Shown here: in pieces, positions 11,581-21,652 of the stretch
Numbering within the stretch: the stretch's first letter is position 1
How the letters are laid out: every line of letters begins with the position of its first letter
Made by a program: the position numbers and the translations under genes
The notes under the pieces: model-generated
The model's input: the letters and a program-made list of their open reading frames with translations, nothing else
The model's database searches: none
What the model was told of the DNA's origin: nothing
Assembly: GCF_013167895.1 (NCBI RefSeq)
Contig: NZ_BLWC01000001.1
Location: 4,092,001 to 4,156,000 of the forward strand
Reading direction: 5' to 3'
Source: Streptomyces fulvorobeus
GTDB lineage: Bacteria; Actinomycetota; Actinomycetes; Streptomycetales; Streptomycetaceae
DNA length: 64,000 nt

Positions 11581-11738
11581 GCCGCCCGGCCGCCGCACTC
11601 CATGTTTCGGCCATTCGGGGCGACGGACCGCGATTGCGTGCACCGCACGTCAGTGCCACTCAGTGCATAGGCGCGCGCACAGCGGGTAGGGAGGCTGCAT
11701 CGTCTCTCGCTCGCGAAGCCGTCGTCAGGAGTGGACCC

Positions 11739-12110
11739 GTGCTGCAACCGCCGCTTCAGTCTCCGCAGGTCGCCGCCGTGCCTTCCCAGCGCACTCCCGC
11801 GCGGGAGGACGAGGGCGGCCCCTGGCATGCGGAGGCGGTGTGCCGCCGGGACGAAGCCGGGCTGTTCTTCGCCCCGTCGAAGGAGCCGACCGCCGCCCGG
11901 CTGTCCCGTGAGGACGCGGCGAAGCGCGTCTGCGCGCGCTGCCCGGTGATGGTGGAGTGCCAGGAACACGCCCTGGTCCAGCCCGAGCCGTACGGGGTGT
12001 GGGGCGGCCTCACCGCCGCCGAGCGCCGCGTCGTGCTCGCCCGCAGGCGCAGGCGTGACATCGAGCTGAAGGCGACGGCCACCACGGAGCACATAGCCGC
12101 GGCCGGCTGA
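11739..12110 (+). CDS. wblI: WhiB-family iron-sulfur regulator (WblI-type)
   Basis: The protein is 123 aa. Start GTG 11739 has AGGAG 8 nt upstream. The four cluster-binding cysteines are present: EAVCRRDEAGLFFAP, then KRVCARCPVMVEC. They are followed by the WhiB turn YGVWGGL and the basic tail ARRRRR, which contacts DNA. WhiB-like proteins bind a [4Fe-4S] cluster and act with the main sigma factor in differentiation and redox control. The symbol rests on gene order (DUF1707 before, glpX after) and on memory of the S. coelicolor map; the family assignment itself is firm. Confidence 0.88.
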   Translation: MLQPPLQSPQVAAVPSQRTPAREDEGGPWHAEAVCRRDEAGLFFAPSKEPTAARLSREDAAKRVCARCPVMVECQEHALVQPEPYGVWGGLTAAERRVVLARRRRRDIELKATATTEHIAAAG

Positions 12111-12232
12111 CCCGCAGGCCCCGCACCCTGCCGGCCCGTGCCCCGCCCGCCCGGTGTGCGGGTCGGGGGCCGCCCCGACCGGCAGCCCCCGACCCGGACC
12201 GTTCTTCGTCCGCGCGGCACCGCGTACGGAAC

Positions 12233-12255
12233 CCCGGCGGCCCGCGGCCGCCGGG
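12233..12255. terminator. Hairpin between wblI and glpX
   Basis: CCCGGCGGCC, loop CGC and GGCCGCCGGG form a perfect 10-bp stem between two convergent genes, probably terminating both. Confidence 0.7.
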
Positions 12256-12273
12256 ATCTCCCGCGTACGGGGG

Positions 12274-13307
12274 TTACTTCGCGCGGTCGAAGTCGATGGC
12301 GCTGTAGGCGCGCAGCTTCGAGAGGCGGTGCGTCGAGTCGATCTTCCGGATCGTGCCCGACTTGGAGCGCATGACGATCGACTCGGTGGTGGCGGTCTCC
12401 GCGCGGTACCGCACACCGCGCATGAGCTCGCCATCGGTGATCCCCGTCGCCACGAAGAACACGTTGTCGCCGCTGACCAGGTCGTCCGTCGACAGCACCC
12501 GGTCCAGGTCGTGCCCGGCGTCCAGCGCGCGCCGCCGCTCGGCGTCGTCCTTCGGCCAGAGCTTGCCCTGGATGACGCCGCCGAGGCACTTGATGGCGCA
12601 GGCCGAGATGATGCCCTCGGGGGTGCCTCCGATGCCCATGAGCAGGTCGACGCCGGTGCCTTCGCGGGCGGCCATGATGGAACCGGCCACGTCGCCGTCG
12701 GAGATGAACTTGATCCGGGCGCCCGTCTCCCGGATCTCCTTGACGATGCGGTCGTGGCGGGGGCGGTCGAGGATGACGACGGTGACGTCCTCGGGGGTGG
12801 AGTTCTTCGCCTTGGCGACCCGGCGGATGTTGACCGAGACGGGGGCGTTGATGTCGACGAAGTCGGCGGCCTCGGGCCCGGTGACGAGCTTGTCCATGTA
12901 GAAGACCGCGGACGGGTCGAACATGGCGCCCCGGTCGGCCGCGGCGAGCACGGCGATGGCGTTCGGCATGCCCTTGGCGTTCAGCGTGGTGCCGTCGATC
13001 GGGTCGACCGCGATGTCGACCTCGGCACCGGTGCCGTCGCCGACCCGCTCACCGTTGTAGAGCATGGGGGCTTCGTCCTTCTCACCCTCACCGATGACGA
13101 CGATGCCGTTCATCGAGACGGTGGAGACGAGGGTCCGCATGGCGTTCACCGCGGCGCCGTCGGCCCCGATCTTGTCGCCGCGACCGACCCAGCGGCCGGC
13201 GGCCATGGCCGCGGCCTCGGTGACCCGGACCAGTTCGAGGGCCAGGTTGCGGTCGGGGCCTCGGGAGAGACCTCCAGCTGGGAGGGCAGGTGATGTTGCT
13301 CGGACAT
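12274..13307 (-). CDS. glpX: Fructose-1,6-bisphosphatase class II (GlpX), apparent frameshift
   Basis: GlpX removes the 1-phosphate from fructose-1,6-bisphosphate in gluconeogenesis. Metal-site motifs are present: [39 protein letters not shown]. The true start is ATG 13307 ([18 protein letters not shown]) with AAGGTG upstream. The frame is broken at the G-run 13255-13258 (CCCC on the coding strand). Restoring one C gives ...[14 protein letters not shown]... and a 344-residue protein, the normal family length. Read as given, the long frame would start at 13317 with an unrelated N-terminus. The same one-base loss in a C-run occurs in other genes here, so a sequencing error is likelier than a null mutation. 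Confidence 0.9.
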
Positions 13308-13451
13308 CGGAGCGCACCTTTCTGTACGACGACGACCGGAAAAGAGGGTGCCTGTGACTCTATCGGTAGGTCGATAAAATGAGCAGGGCGGGTCACGTAT
13401 GAGCGGCCGCCCCCGGTGGGGCGCGCGGAGCCTCATGCCACCATTGAGCGT

Positions 13452-13970
13452 GTGGCAAGCAAGCGAGGCAAGCAGACCGTCCGGGACATGGTCCTGTCGA
13501 TGATCGTGATCTCGGCCGTCGCCGGGGTCATCTACCTGTTCATCCCGCACGACGACACGGCCGCCCCGGTGAAGGCCGTCGATTACCGGGTGGAGCTCCT
13601 GACCGCGCGGCGGGCGGCGCCCTACCCGGTGGCGGCGCCGGACGGGCTGCCGAAGGGCTGGAAGCCGACCTCGGTCTCCTACGAGCGTCAGGCGGACGAC
13701 AGCTGGCACCTGGGATTCCTCGACCCGGACGGCAAGTACGTCGCGGTGGAGCAGTCGACGGCGCCCGTGCAGAAGTACGTCACCCAGGTCAGCCAGCGGG
13801 CGACGGACACCGGGCGCACCCACGAGGTGGCGGGCGAGGCGTGGGCGCACTGGAAGGGCCCCAAGTACGACGCCCTCGTGCTGCACCAGGACGGTGCGAC
13901 CACGGTGGTGACGGGGTCGGCCTCCACCCAGCGGCTCGCCCAGATGGCCGCGGCGCTCAAGACGTCCTGA
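13452..13970 (+). CDS. DUF4245 membrane-anchored protein
   Basis: The protein is 172 aa from GTG 13452 (VASKRGKQTVRDM). One N-terminal membrane segment (MVLSMIVISAVAGVIYLFIP) is followed by an extracytoplasmic domain of about 140 residues with YPVAAPDGLPKGWKPTSV, WHLGFLDPDGKYVAVEQS and a final TVVTGSASTQRLAQMAAALK. This is the pattern of DUF4245, a conserved actinobacterial family of unknown function usually found beside glpX. No enzymatic motif is visible. It is divergent from glpX, with about 145 bp between the starts. No clear ribosome-binding site is seen. Confidence 0.82.
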   Translation: MASKRGKQTVRDMVLSMIVISAVAGVIYLFIPHDDTAAPVKAVDYRVELLTARRAAPYPVAAPDGLPKGWKPTSVSYERQADDSWHLGFLDPDGKYVAVEQSTAPVQKYVTQVSQRATDTGRTHEVAGEAWAHWKGPKYDALVLHQDGATTVVTGSASTQRLAQMAAALKTS

Positions 13971-13994
13971 GGCCCTGCCCCGGAAGGGACGTGA

Positions 13995-14032
13995 GAAGGC
14001 CCCGGAGCGCGAGGAGCGCTGCCGGGGCCTTC
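13995..14032. terminator. Terminator between DUF4245 and nitroreductase genes
   Basis: GAAGGCCCCGG and CCGGGGCCTTC form an 11-bp stem, with AGCGC/GCGCT able to extend it inward. It lies between two convergent stops. Confidence 0.85.
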
Positions 14033-14048
14033 CGCCGTGATCGCCGGA

Positions 14049-14639
14049 TCAGACGGTGGTGACGACCTCGTCGTAGGCGAGGCGCGGCAGGCGGGGGAGC
14101 CAGGCGGTCTCGCCCGGCTTGCCGATGTTGACGACCATGAGGACCTTGTGGTCGCCGTCCAGGAACTCCTTCTCGATGCCCGCGGCGTCGTAGCCGGTCA
14201 TCGGGCCCGCGGCGAGACCGGCGGCGCGGACGCCGATGATGAAGTAGGCGGCCTGGAGCGAGGCGTTCAGCGCGGCGGACTGCTCGCGGACCGGGCGCTC
14301 GGAGAAGAACGCGTCCTTGGCCTGCGGGAAGTGCGGAAGAAGCGCCGGGAGCTCCTCGTGGAACTCGTTGTCGGCGGCGAGGATCGCGACCAGCGGCGCG
14401 GAGGAGGTCTTCGGCCGGTTGCCCTCGGCCATGTGCCTGACGAGGCGCTCGCGGCCCTCGGCCGTACGGACCAGGACGACGCGCAGCGGCGACTGGTTGA
14501 AGGCGGTCGGGCCGTACTTGACGAGGTCGTAGACCGCCTGGACCTGCTCGTCGGTCACCGGCTCGTCGGTGAACGTGTTGGCGGTACGGGCCTCACGGAA
14601 GAGGAGGTCCTGGGCGGCGGGGTCAAGAACGAGGGACAT
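14049..14639 (-). CDS. Nitroreductase-family protein (malonic semialdehyde reductase RutE-like)
   Basis: The protein is 196 aa from ATG 14639 (MSLVLDPAAQDLLF), preceded by GGAAGG. It is an FMN-dependent oxidoreductase of the nitroreductase fold: ARTANTFTDEPV at the N-terminus, YGPTAFNQSPLRVVLVR (FMN contact region), QAAYFIIGVRAAGLAAGPMTGYDAAGIEKEF and the late MVVNIGKPG. This combination is typical of the HadB/RutE subgroup, which reduces malonic semialdehyde to 3-hydroxypropionate in pyrimidine breakdown. No other rut genes are nearby, so the physiological substrate is uncertain. It is transcribed alone and ends at a shared terminator. Confidence 0.88.
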   Translation of the reverse strand: MSLVLDPAAQDLLFREARTANTFTDEPVTDEQVQAVYDLVKYGPTAFNQSPLRVVLVRTAEGRERLVRHMAEGNRPKTSSAPLVAILAADNEFHEELPALLPHFPQAKDAFFSERPVREQSAALNASLQAAYFIIGVRAAGLAAGPMTGYDAAGIEKEFLDGDHKVLMVVNIGKPGETAWLPRLPRLAYDEVVTTV

Positions 14640-14843
14640 CGTGCGGGTTACCTTCCGGACGTACAGGATCAAGCGATGGCACGACCGTAGCCGAGAAGTA
14701 GGTTAACTTTCAACTAAAGTGACGCCGGAGTGACCTGCTCCACAAGTGCCCCATCCCGCGTTCGAGGCGCGGGGTGGGGCGCCCGCGGTTACGGGAAGGA
14801 GCGGGCAGGGAACAAGCTCCGCGCACCGGCCCCGACCGCGTCC

Positions 14844-15119
14844 TCACTCCTCCCGGCCCACACCCTCCGCGCCGCCGGTACGCTCCTCCGGCCCCGCCAA
14901 CGCCGCGTCGAGCCGCGCCCGCGCCCCCTCCAGCCACCGCCGGCAGACCTTGGCCAGCTCCTCGCCGCGCTCCCACAGAGCCAGCGACTCCTCCAGCGTG
15001 GTGCCGCCCGCCTCCAGGCGGCGCACGACCTCGATCAGCTCGTCCCGCGCCTGCTCATAGCCGAGCGTGCCCGTCGCGGCGGCAGTCACGGCAGCCGTCG
15101 TCGTCCCGTCGTCCGTCAT
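14844..15119 (-). CDS. xseB: Exodeoxyribonuclease VII small subunit
   Basis: The protein is 91 aa from ATG 15119 ([11 protein letters not shown]). A start three codons earlier at 15128 is possible, but the TAGGGT hexamer 7 nt before 15119 argues for a leaderless start here. The central part [51 protein letters not shown] is the XseB coiled helix pair that packs on the large subunit. The enzyme degrades single-stranded DNA from both ends. It lies directly downstream of xseA on the same strand. Confidence 0.94.
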   Translation of the reverse strand: MTDDGTTTAAVTAAATGTLGYEQARDELIEVVRRLEAGGTTLEESLALWERGEELAKVCRRWLEGARARLDAALAGPEERTGGAEGVGREE

Positions 15120-15126
15120 GTGATCC

Positions 15127-15132
15127 ACCCTA
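15127..15132 (-). promoter_or_regulatory. -10 hexamer of leaderless xseB promoter
   Basis: TAGGGT on the minus strand, then 7 nt, then the xseB ATG. xseB may therefore be transcribed separately from xseA. Confidence 0.55.
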
Positions 15133-15195
15133 TGTCCGAGCTACGACAGCCCAACCGCCGAACCATCCCGCATCCACCCTGACGACCCCGGCCGC

Positions 15196-16407
15196 TCACT
15201 CCGCGACCCGCACCACGAAGTCGCCGTCCGACACCCGCGCGCGCAGCTCGTCGCCGGGCGCACCGGCCTCGGCCGGGGAACGCACCACATGGCCGTCCGG
15301 GCGCTGGAGCACCGCGTACCCGCGCTCCAGCGTGGCCGCGGGTGACAGGGACACCACCCGGGCGAGGGTGTGCGAGATCTCCGACTCGGCGCGGTCCAGC
15401 AGATGCCCGAGCACCCGCCGGCCGCGCCCCGCCAACGCGTCGACCTCCGCCTCCCGCTCGTCCACCAGCCGGTGGGGACGCTCCATCGCGGAACGGCCCA
15501 GTGTGTGGGCCAGCCCCCGCTCCTCCCGCTCCAGCAGCCCCCGCACCGTCCGCCGCGCCCGGTCCCGCAGCTGTCGTACCCGGTCCAGCTCCTCGCCGAC
15601 GTCGGGCACCACCTTCTTCGCCGCGTCGGTGGGCGTCGAGGCGCGCACGTCCGCGACGAGGTCGAGCAGCGGGGAGTCCGGTTCGTGTCCGATCGCGGAC
15701 ACCACGGGCGTACGGCACGCGGCCACCGCCCGGATCAGCTGCTCGTCCGAGAACGGCAGCAGGTCCTCCACACTCCCGCCGCCCCGGGCGACGACGATCA
15801 CGTCGACCTCGTCCATCGCGTCGAGCTCCCGCACCGCCTGGACCACCTGGTTCACCGCGTGCACGCCCTGCACCGCCGTGTTGCGGACCTCGAAGCGCAC
15901 GGCGGGCCAGCGCCGCCGCGCGTTCTCCAGTACGTCCCGCTCGGCCGCCGAAGCCCGCCCGGAGACCAGGCCGATCAACTGCGGCAGGAACGGCAGGGGC
16001 TTCTTGCGGTCCAGCGCGAACAGCCCCTCGGCGGCGAGGGACCTCTTCAGCTGCTCCAGCCGTACGAGCAGCTCGCCGATGCCCACCGGCCGTATCTCCG
16101 TCGCCCGCAGGGAGAGCTGCCCGCGGGGGGCGTACCACTCGGGCTTGGCGAGGACGACGACGCGCGCGCCCTCGGTCACCACGTCGGCGATCCGGTCGAA
16201 GACCTGCCGGAAGCAGGTGACGCCCACCGAGATGTCGTGCGAGGGATCGCGCAGTGTCAGGAACACCACCCCGGCGCCCGGCCGCCTCGACAGCTGCGTG
16301 ATCTGCCCCTCGACCCAGACCGCGCCGAGCCGGTCGATCCACCCGCCGATGAGCCGTGACACCTCACCGACGGGCAGCGGGGCTTCCGCGGACGTATTGA
16401 GAGCCAT
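15196..16407 (-). CDS. xseA: Exodeoxyribonuclease VII large subunit
   Basis: The protein is 403 aa from ATG 16407 ([17 protein letters not shown]). The N-terminal OB-fold ([25 protein letters not shown]) binds single-stranded DNA. The catalytic domain follows with [43 protein letters not shown] and [27 protein letters not shown], the conserved XseA core. A long coiled-coil region binds XseB copies. It forms a pair with xseB 76 bp downstream. TACGCT lies 6 nt before the ATG and there is no ribosome-binding site. The open frame extends upstream over the antisense of the permease, which is not coding in that frame. Confidence 0.95.
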   Translation of the reverse strand: MALNTSAEAPLPVGEVSRLIGGWIDRLGAVWVEGQITQLSRRPGAGVVFLTLRDPSHDISVGVTCFRQVFDRIADVVTEGARVVVLAKPEWYAPRGQLSLRATEIRPVGIGELLVRLEQLKRSLAAEGLFALDRKKPLPFLPQLIGLVSGRASAAERDVLENARRRWPAVRFEVRNTAVQGVHAVNQVVQAVRELDAMDEVDVIVVARGGGSVEDLLPFSDEQLIRAVAACRTPVVSAIGHEPDSPLLDLVADVRASTPTDAAKKVVPDVGEELDRVRQLRDRARRTVRGLLEREERGLAHTLGRSAMERPHRLVDEREAEVDALAGRGRRVLGHLLDRAESEISHTLARVVSLSPAATLERGYAVLQRPDGHVVRSPAEAGAPGDELRARVSDGDFVVRVAE

Positions 16408-16413
16408 GCGCCG

Positions 16414-16419
16414 AGCGTA
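16414..16419 (-). promoter_or_regulatory. -10 hexamer of leaderless xseA promoter
   Basis: TACGCT on the minus strand, 6 nt before the xseA ATG. Confidence 0.6.
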
Positions 16420-16481
16420 TCGGCCCGCGCCGACAGGAACCCCCGGCCGGCGCACCCGCCCCAGCCTCGCCGACCCCCCCC

Positions 16482-17888
16482 TCAGCGCGACCCCGCGGCC
16501 CTCTCCGGCCCGGACCCCGAACCGGCGCCGTCCGGACCCGACCGCCGTCCCCACTGCACCGCGAGGACCACGAGACCGATCCCCAGCCAGCACACCCCCA
16601 CCACCTGCGCGCTCGTCGTGGCCTCCACGATCACCACGATCAGCACGGTGGCACCGGCCGCCGGCACCAGCACGTGGCGCCACCAGCTCGGCGGCCCCGC
16701 CATCCGGCGTACGGCGAACCAGCCCACGACCGACGCGTGCAGCAGGACGAACGCCGACAGCGCGCCGATGTTCACGACCGACACCAGATGGTCCAGTCCG
16801 TCGTCCCGCCGGGCCGCCCACACCGCGGCGACCAGCGTCACGACCGCCGCGAGGAGGATCGCGGTCCTCGGGACCCCGGAACGCGCGTCCACCTGGGCCA
16901 GGAACCCCGGCAGCCGCCGCTCCCGCGCCATCGCGAACACCAGCCGGCCGGCCGCGGCCTGCCCGGCCAGGGCGGCGAACGCCGCGCCGATCGCCTTGCT
17001 CACGGCGACCAGGTCGTGCAGCCACGTACCGACCGAGGCATCCACCGCGTCGTAGAACGCCGACCCCTGCGCCGCCGGATCGGCCGCCAGCTCCGCCGAG
17101 CTCAGTGGCTCAAGCAGCGCGGCCAGGTACGACTGCGCGATGAACAGCGTCCCCGCCAGCGCCAGGCAGAACAGCACCGCACGGGCCACCTTCGCCGAGC
17201 CGCCGGTCACCTCCTCGGCGAACGAGGCGATCGCGTCGAAGCCCAGATACGACAGCACGGCCACCGACACGGCCGCGAGCACCGCCGTCGTCGAGAACCC
17301 GGAGTCCCCGGTGAACGGTGTCAGCCACCCGCGCCGCGCCCCGTCCTGTACGAGCACCCACACCGCCGACACCACGAAGACCAGCAGCACCACGATCTCC
17401 ATGGCGAGGACCGCGAAGCCGACCCGGGCCGCCGCCCGTACGCCCCGCAGGTTCAGCAGGGTGGTGATGAGCACGGCGATGGCCGTCCAGACCCACCGCG
17501 ACACCTCGGGGACCAGCGCGTTCATCGCGATACCGGAGAAGAGGTAGGCGACCGCCGGGATGAGGAGGTAGTCGAGCATCGCCATCCACCCGGCGATGAA
17601 CCCCGGCCCTTCCCCGAGGCCCTTGCGCGCATACGTGAAGACCGAACCGGCCAGCGGGGCGACCCGCACCATCTGGGCGTAACTGAACGCGGTGAACGCC
17701 ATGACGACCGTGGCCACGACGTAGACCAGGGCGACCGCGCCGCCGGACTTCGCGTCGAGCGTGCCGAACACCCCGACCGGAGCCATGGGTGCGATGAACA
17801 GGAGCCCGTAGACGACCAGGTCCCGGAAGCCGAGCGTCCGTCGCAACGTGCCCGGGTCCGCGTCGCGTTCCTTGGTGCTGCCGGCCAT
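16482..17888 (-). CDS. APC-family amino acid permease
   Basis: The protein is 468 aa with about 12 hydrophobic segments. It is an inner-membrane secondary transporter of the amino acid-polyamine-organocation family. The first helix contains the unwound substrate-binding turn seen in the family ([20 protein letters not shown]). [19 protein letters not shown] and [20 protein letters not shown] are further family landmarks. The start ATG follows GGAGGG. It is divergent from ispH with about 90 bp between the starts. The substrate cannot be assigned from sequence alone. Confidence 0.88.
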   Translation of the reverse strand: MAGSTKERDADPGTLRRTLGFRDLVVYGLLFIAPMAPVGVFGTLDAKSGGAVALVYVVATVVMAFTAFSYAQMVRVAPLAGSVFTYARKGLGEGPGFIAGWMAMLDYLLIPAVAYLFSGIAMNALVPEVSRWVWTAIAVLITTLLNLRGVRAAARVGFAVLAMEIVVLLVFVVSAVWVLVQDGARRGWLTPFTGDSGFSTTAVLAAVSVAVLSYLGFDAIASFAEEVTGGSAKVARAVLFCLALAGTLFIAQSYLAALLEPLSSAELAADPAAQGSAFYDAVDASVGTWLHDLVAVSKAIGAAFAALAGQAAAGRLVFAMARERRLPGFLAQVDARSGVPRTAILLAAVVTLVAAVWAARRDDGLDHLVSVVNIGALSAFVLLHASVVGWFAVRRMAGPPSWWRHVLVPAAGATVLIVVIVEATTSAQVVGVCWLGIGLVVLAVQWGRRSGPDGAGSGSGPERAAGSR

Positions 17889-17967
17889 GAACCCTCCATC
17901 GTCCGGGTGTGCGCGTGATGCACCAGTCTCCCGACCCGGCGGGACCCGCGCCTGTTCGGTACGGCCT

Positions 17968-17973
17968 TACGAT
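17968..17973 (+). promoter_or_regulatory. -10 hexamer of leaderless ispH promoter
   Basis: TACGAT, 7 nt, then the ispH ATG; no ribosome-binding site. Confidence 0.6.
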
Positions 17974-17980
17974 GGGACGC

Positions 17981-18961
17981 ATGACTGCAACGCCTGCACG
18001 CCGTGTCCTGCTCGCCGCTCCCCGTGGCTACTGCGCGGGCGTGGACCGTGCCGTGATCGCCGTCGAGAAGGCCCTGGAGCAGTACGGGGCCCCGATCTAC
18101 GTGCGCCACGAGATCGTGCACAACAAGTACGTCGTCCAGACCCTGGAGAAGAAGGGCGCGATCTTCGTCGACGTCACGGCGGAGGTCCCCGAGGGCTCCA
18201 TCGTGATGTTCTCCGCGCACGGGGTCGCGCCGGCCGTCCACGCCGAGGCCGCCGAGCGCAAGCTCGCCACGATCGACGCCACGTGCCCCCTGGTCACCAA
18301 GGTCCACAAGGAAGCCGTCCGCTTCGCCAAGGAGGACTACGACATCCTGCTGATCGGCCACGAGGGCCACGAGGAGGTCATCGGCACCAGCGGCGAGGCC
18401 CCCGACCACATCACCCTGGTCGACGGCCCCGAGGACGTCGCCAACGTCTCCGTCCGTGACGAGTCGAAGGTCGTCTGGCTCTCGCAGACGACGCTCTCCG
18501 TCGACGAGACGATGGAGACGGTCGACGCCCTCAAGGAGAAGTTCCCGAACCTCCTCTCGCCGCCGAGCGACGACATCTGCTACGCCACGCAGAACCGTCA
18601 GATCGCGGTGAAGAAGCTGGCCGAGGACGCCGAACTGGTCATCGTCGTGGGCTCCAAGAACTCCTCGAACTCGATCCGCATGGTCGAGGTCGCCCTCGAC
18701 GCGGGCGCCCCCGCGGCCCACCTGGTGGACTTCGCGGACGAGATTGACGAAGCATGGCTGGAGGGCGTCACCACGGTGGGCCTCACCTCCGGCGCCTCCG
18801 TCCCCGACGTTCTCGTGGACGGCGTACTGGAATGGCTGGGCGAGCGCGGTTACGCGGACGTCGAGACGGTGAAGACCGCCGAGGAGTCGATCACCTTCTC
18901 GCTTCCCAAGGAGCTCCGCCGCGACCTGCGCGCGGAGGCGGCGGAACTCTCCGGCAAGTAG
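17981..18961 (+). CDS. ispH: 4-hydroxy-3-methylbut-2-enyl diphosphate reductase
   Basis: The protein is 326 aa from ATG 17981 ([25 protein letters not shown]). It performs the last step of the MEP pathway, making IPP and DMAPP with a [4Fe-4S] enzyme. The three cluster cysteines are visible in [23 protein letters not shown] and [28 protein letters not shown] and the [10 protein letters not shown] loop complete the active site. The last 15 or so residues form a polar tail. ppgK follows 38 bp downstream with its own leaderless promoter. Confidence 0.96.
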   Translation: MTATPARRVLLAAPRGYCAGVDRAVIAVEKALEQYGAPIYVRHEIVHNKYVVQTLEKKGAIFVDVTAEVPEGSIVMFSAHGVAPAVHAEAAERKLATIDATCPLVTKVHKEAVRFAKEDYDILLIGHEGHEEVIGTSGEAPDHITLVDGPEDVANVSVRDESKVVWLSQTTLSVDETMETVDALKEKFPNLLSPPSDDICYATQNRQIAVKKLAEDAELVIVVGSKNSSNSIRMVEVALDAGAPAAHLVDFADEIDEAWLEGVTTVGLTSGASVPDVLVDGVLEWLGERGYADVETVKTAEESITFSLPKELRRDLRAEAAELSGK

Positions 18962-18986
18962 CGGGACGCGCGGCGCCCGCTACCCG

Positions 18987-18992
18987 TACGGT
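18987..18992 (+). promoter_or_regulatory. -10 hexamer of leaderless ppgK promoter
   Basis: TACGGT, 7 nt, then the ppgK ATG, with the same spacing as at ispH. Confidence 0.55.
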
Positions 18993-18999
18993 GGACCGC

Positions 19000-19746
19000 A
19001 TGCAGATCTTCGGCGTGGACATCGGCGGCTCTGGGATCAAGGGTGCTCCCGTGGACCTGGACCGCGGAGACCTGGCGCAGGAGCGCCACAAAGTACTGAC
19101 ACCGCACCCCGCCACGCCCGAGGGCGTGGCCGGGTGCGTGGCCGAGGTGGTCGGCCACTTCGACTGGCAGGGGCCCGTCGGCGTCACCTTCCCGGGTGTC
19201 GTCACGGACGGAATCACCCGTACCGCGGCCAATGTCGACAAGGGCTGGATCGATATGGACGCCCGTGCCCTCCTCGCGGAGCGCATCGGCCGGCCGGTCA
19301 CGATCCTCAACGACGCCGACGCGGCCGGAACGGCGGAGATGGCGTTCGGCGCGGGCCGCGGACGCAAGGGCACCGTGATCGTGCTGACCTTCGGCACGGG
19401 TATCGGCAGCGCGGTCTTCACGGACGGGCTGCTGGTTCCCAACACCGAGCTGGGCCATCTTGAGCTGCACGGTCACGACGCGGAGAAGCGTGCCTCCACG
19501 AAGGCCAAGGAGGACGAGGACCTGAGCTGGCAGCACTGGGCGCACCGGGTGCAGAAGTACCTGCGCCATGTGGAGATGCTGTTCTCACCCGAGCTGTTCG
19601 TGATCGGGGGCGGAGTGAGCCGCAAGGCGGACAAGTTCCTGTCCCTGATCGAGGGCGTACGGGCGGAGATGGTCCCGGCCGAGCTCCAGAACAACGCGGG
19701 GATCGTGGGCGCGGCCATGGCGGCCTCCAAGAGCTCCGTCTCCTGA
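19000..19746 (+). CDS. ppgK: Polyphosphate glucokinase
   Basis: The protein is 248 aa from ATG 19000 ([20 protein letters not shown]). It phosphorylates glucose to glucose-6-phosphate with polyphosphate (or ATP). ROK-fold motifs are present: the phosphate-1 loop [12 protein letters not shown], glucose-binding [18 protein letters not shown], phosphate-2 [13 protein letters not shown], and [11 protein letters not shown], where ROK proteins keep a conserved Glu/His. The insert with [17 protein letters not shown] is typical of actinobacterial PpgK. It lies directly behind ispH. Confidence 0.94.
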   Translation: MQIFGVDIGGSGIKGAPVDLDRGDLAQERHKVLTPHPATPEGVAGCVAEVVGHFDWQGPVGVTFPGVVTDGITRTAANVDKGWIDMDARALLAERIGRPVTILNDADAAGTAEMAFGAGRGRKGTVIVLTFGTGIGSAVFTDGLLVPNTELGHLELHGHDAEKRASTKAKEDEDLSWQHWAHRVQKYLRHVEMLFSPELFVIGGGVSRKADKFLSLIEGVRAEMVPAELQNNAGIVGAAMAASKSSVS

Positions 19747-19765
19747 CGGCCAGCCGCGCGTACGC

Positions 19766-20370
19766 CTACGGCTGCTGAGGCCGACGCGCCGCCTGCACCC
19801 CCGCGCCGCCTGCGCGGCGCGGAGCAGGTGGCGCTGACGCATGTGCCGGATCTTCCGTACGCTCGCGATGAGCCCGGCGACGAGTGTGCCCCCGTACAGC
19901 CAGCCGGCGTGCACCGCGAGAGCCGTGACCACCGCCATCGTCTGCCCGCCGACGCCGCCGCCGCCCCCGGAGATGGGAATGACTCCGACGGCGAAGGCGA
20001 TCGGCACGCCGATCGGCGCGGTGACCAGGTCGGCGGGCCGGACCCAGAGCGCGGTCAGGGCGCTGACCGGCAGGAACAGCAGCCCGTACACCGTCTCCGA
20101 GCCGTTGAGGAGCAGGCGGTCGAGGCAGGCGAGCACGAACATGGTGACGGCGGCGAAGAGCCCCGCCCCGATGCCCGTCAACCGCGGATTGGGGAACCTG
20201 CCGAGCGCCGCCACGGCGGGCACCGCAGGGGGCCTGGCGCCGCCCGCGCCCGCCACCTGGTAGACGGCTGCGGTCTCACCGATCGTGGCCTGCGGGGATG
20301 CCTGCGGGGACAGCGGGGCCTGCTGGTGAGGCTGCCTGCGCTGCGCGGGTCGTGTCCTGTGCTGCTCCAC
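19766..20370 (-). CDS. DUF6542 membrane protein, apparent C-terminal frameshift
   Basis: The protein is about 201 aa once corrected. It starts at GTG 20370 (VEQHRTRPAQRRQP), chosen because TACGTT lies 6 nt upstream. A Gln/Pro-rich cytoplasmic stretch precedes three or four hydrophobic segments: LTGIGAGLFAAVTMFVLACL, VYGLLFLPVSALTALWV, IAFAVGVIPISGGGGG and a last helix before RKIRHMRQRHLLR. This is a small actinobacterial membrane family of unknown function. As given, the frame misses its stop and runs on antisense to ppgK. One extra base in the C-run 19798-19802 restores ...AQAARGVQAARRPQQP and a TAG at 19766-19768. Confidence 0.7.
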
Positions 20371-20376
20371 CAGCAC

Positions 20377-20382
20377 AACGTA
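20377..20382 (-). promoter_or_regulatory. -10 hexamer of leaderless DUF6542-gene promoter
   Basis: TACGTT on the minus strand, 6 nt before the GTG at 20370. Confidence 0.5.
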
Positions 20383-20564
20383 GGTCGCCCGGCGGGAGGA
20401 ATCAGGCGTTGGACACGCGCTTTGGCCGAGCTTGGCGTTGAGTTCGATGTCACACGGCCGAAACCCACCCTGTTCGGCCGTGCGCCCGACCCGTGGCTGT
20501 CCGCCCGGGCCCGCCCGTAAACTGGACGCTCTCCCCTTCATCCTTACTCCAGGAAGCCGCCAAA

Positions 20565-21652
20565 GTGTCGCTCACGATCGGAATCGTCGGTCTGCCGAAT
20601 GTCGGCAAGTCGACCCTGTTCAACGCCCTGACCAAGAACGACGTGCTGGCGGCCAACTACCCGTTCGCCACGATCGAGCCGAACGTCGGCGTCGTGGGCG
20701 TCCCGGACCCGCGCCTCGCCAAGCTGGCCGAGATCTTCCGCTCGCAGAAGATGCTTCCCGCCACGGTCGACTTCGTCGACATCGCGGGCATCGTGCGCGG
20801 CGCGAGCGAGGGCGAGGGCCTGGGCAACAAGTTCCTCGCGAACATCCGCGAGTCCGACGCCATCTGCCAGGTCATCCGCGCCTTCAAGGACGAGAACGTC
20901 GTCCACGTCGACGGCAAGGTCTCGCCGAAGGACGACATCGAGACGATCAACACGGAGCTGATCCTCGCCGACCTCCAGTCCGTCGAGAAGCAGATTCCAC
21001 GCCTCCAGAAGGAGTCCCGCCTCCAGAAGGAGAAGGTCGCGGTCCTCGCCGCGGTCGAGGAGGCCCAGAAGATCATGGAGGCGGGCCAGACCCTCTTCGC
21101 CGCGGGCATCACCGCGAACACGGAGAAGGGCCGCCTCCTCCACGAGCTGCACCTGCTCACGACCAAGCCCTTCCTGTACGTCTTCAACGTCGACGAGGAC
21201 GAACTGGTCGACGAGGACTTCAAGAACGAGCAGCGCGCCCTGGTCGCCCCGGCCGAGGCGATCTTCCTCAACGCCAAGATCGAGTCCGAGCTGATCGAGC
21301 TCGACGACGACGAGGCGCTGGAACTCCTCCAGTCGATGGGCCAGGAAGAGCCCGGCCTGGCCACCCTCGGCCGCGTCGGCTTCGACACCCTGGGCCTCCA
21401 GACCTACCTCACGGCAGGCCCGAAGGAGACCCGCGCCTGGACGATCAAGAAGGGCGCGACGGCCCCGAGGCGGCCGGTGTGATCCACACCGACTTCCAGA
21501 AGGGCTTCATCAAGGCCGAGATCATCTCCTACGAGGACCTGATCGAAACAGGCTCGGTGGCCGAGGCCCGCGCCAAGGGCAAGGCGCGCATGGAGGGCAA
21601 GGACTACGTGATGCAGGACGGCGACGTGGTGGAGTTCCGCTTCAACAACTGA
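20565..21652 (+). CDS. ychF: Redox-regulated ATPase/GTPase YchF (OLA1), apparent frameshift, island insertion site
   Basis: The corrected protein is 362 aa, the usual YchF length. It is a ribosome-associated P-loop NTPase that prefers ATP. G1 is [15 protein letters not shown]3 is [10 protein letters not shown], the G4-type motif is NVDEDE, and the C-terminal TGS domain ends [18 protein letters not shown]. The start is GTG 20565 with AGGAAG upstream. At the C-run 21463-21466 one base is missing: as read, the frame stops at 21482 (...TAPRRPV), while the rest of the TGS domain ([18 protein letters not shown]) continues in the next frame to TGA 21652. The last two codons before the stop are supplied by the inserted island: FNN here, whereas the displaced original end at 39396-39413 would encode FNV-stop. 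Confidence 0.92.
21623..21646 (+). repeat. attL: left copy of the 24-bp island boundary repeat
   Basis: These 24 bp, starting GACGTGGTGG and ending CCGCTTCAAC inside the last codons of ychF, recur perfectly at 39384-39407. The flanking bases differ on both sides, which fits a recombination core. Confidence 0.85.

Noticed and set aside
14699-14720. AT-rich TTAACTTTCAACTAA as a MarR-type operator for the nitroreductase
   Set aside because: It is not a true palindrome, and the match to any known operator is too weak to report as a feature.
13250-21470. Programmed frameshifting in glpX and ychF
   Set aside because: There is no slippery heptamer or shared downstream structure, and unrelated housekeeping genes show the same one-base loss, so an error is simpler.
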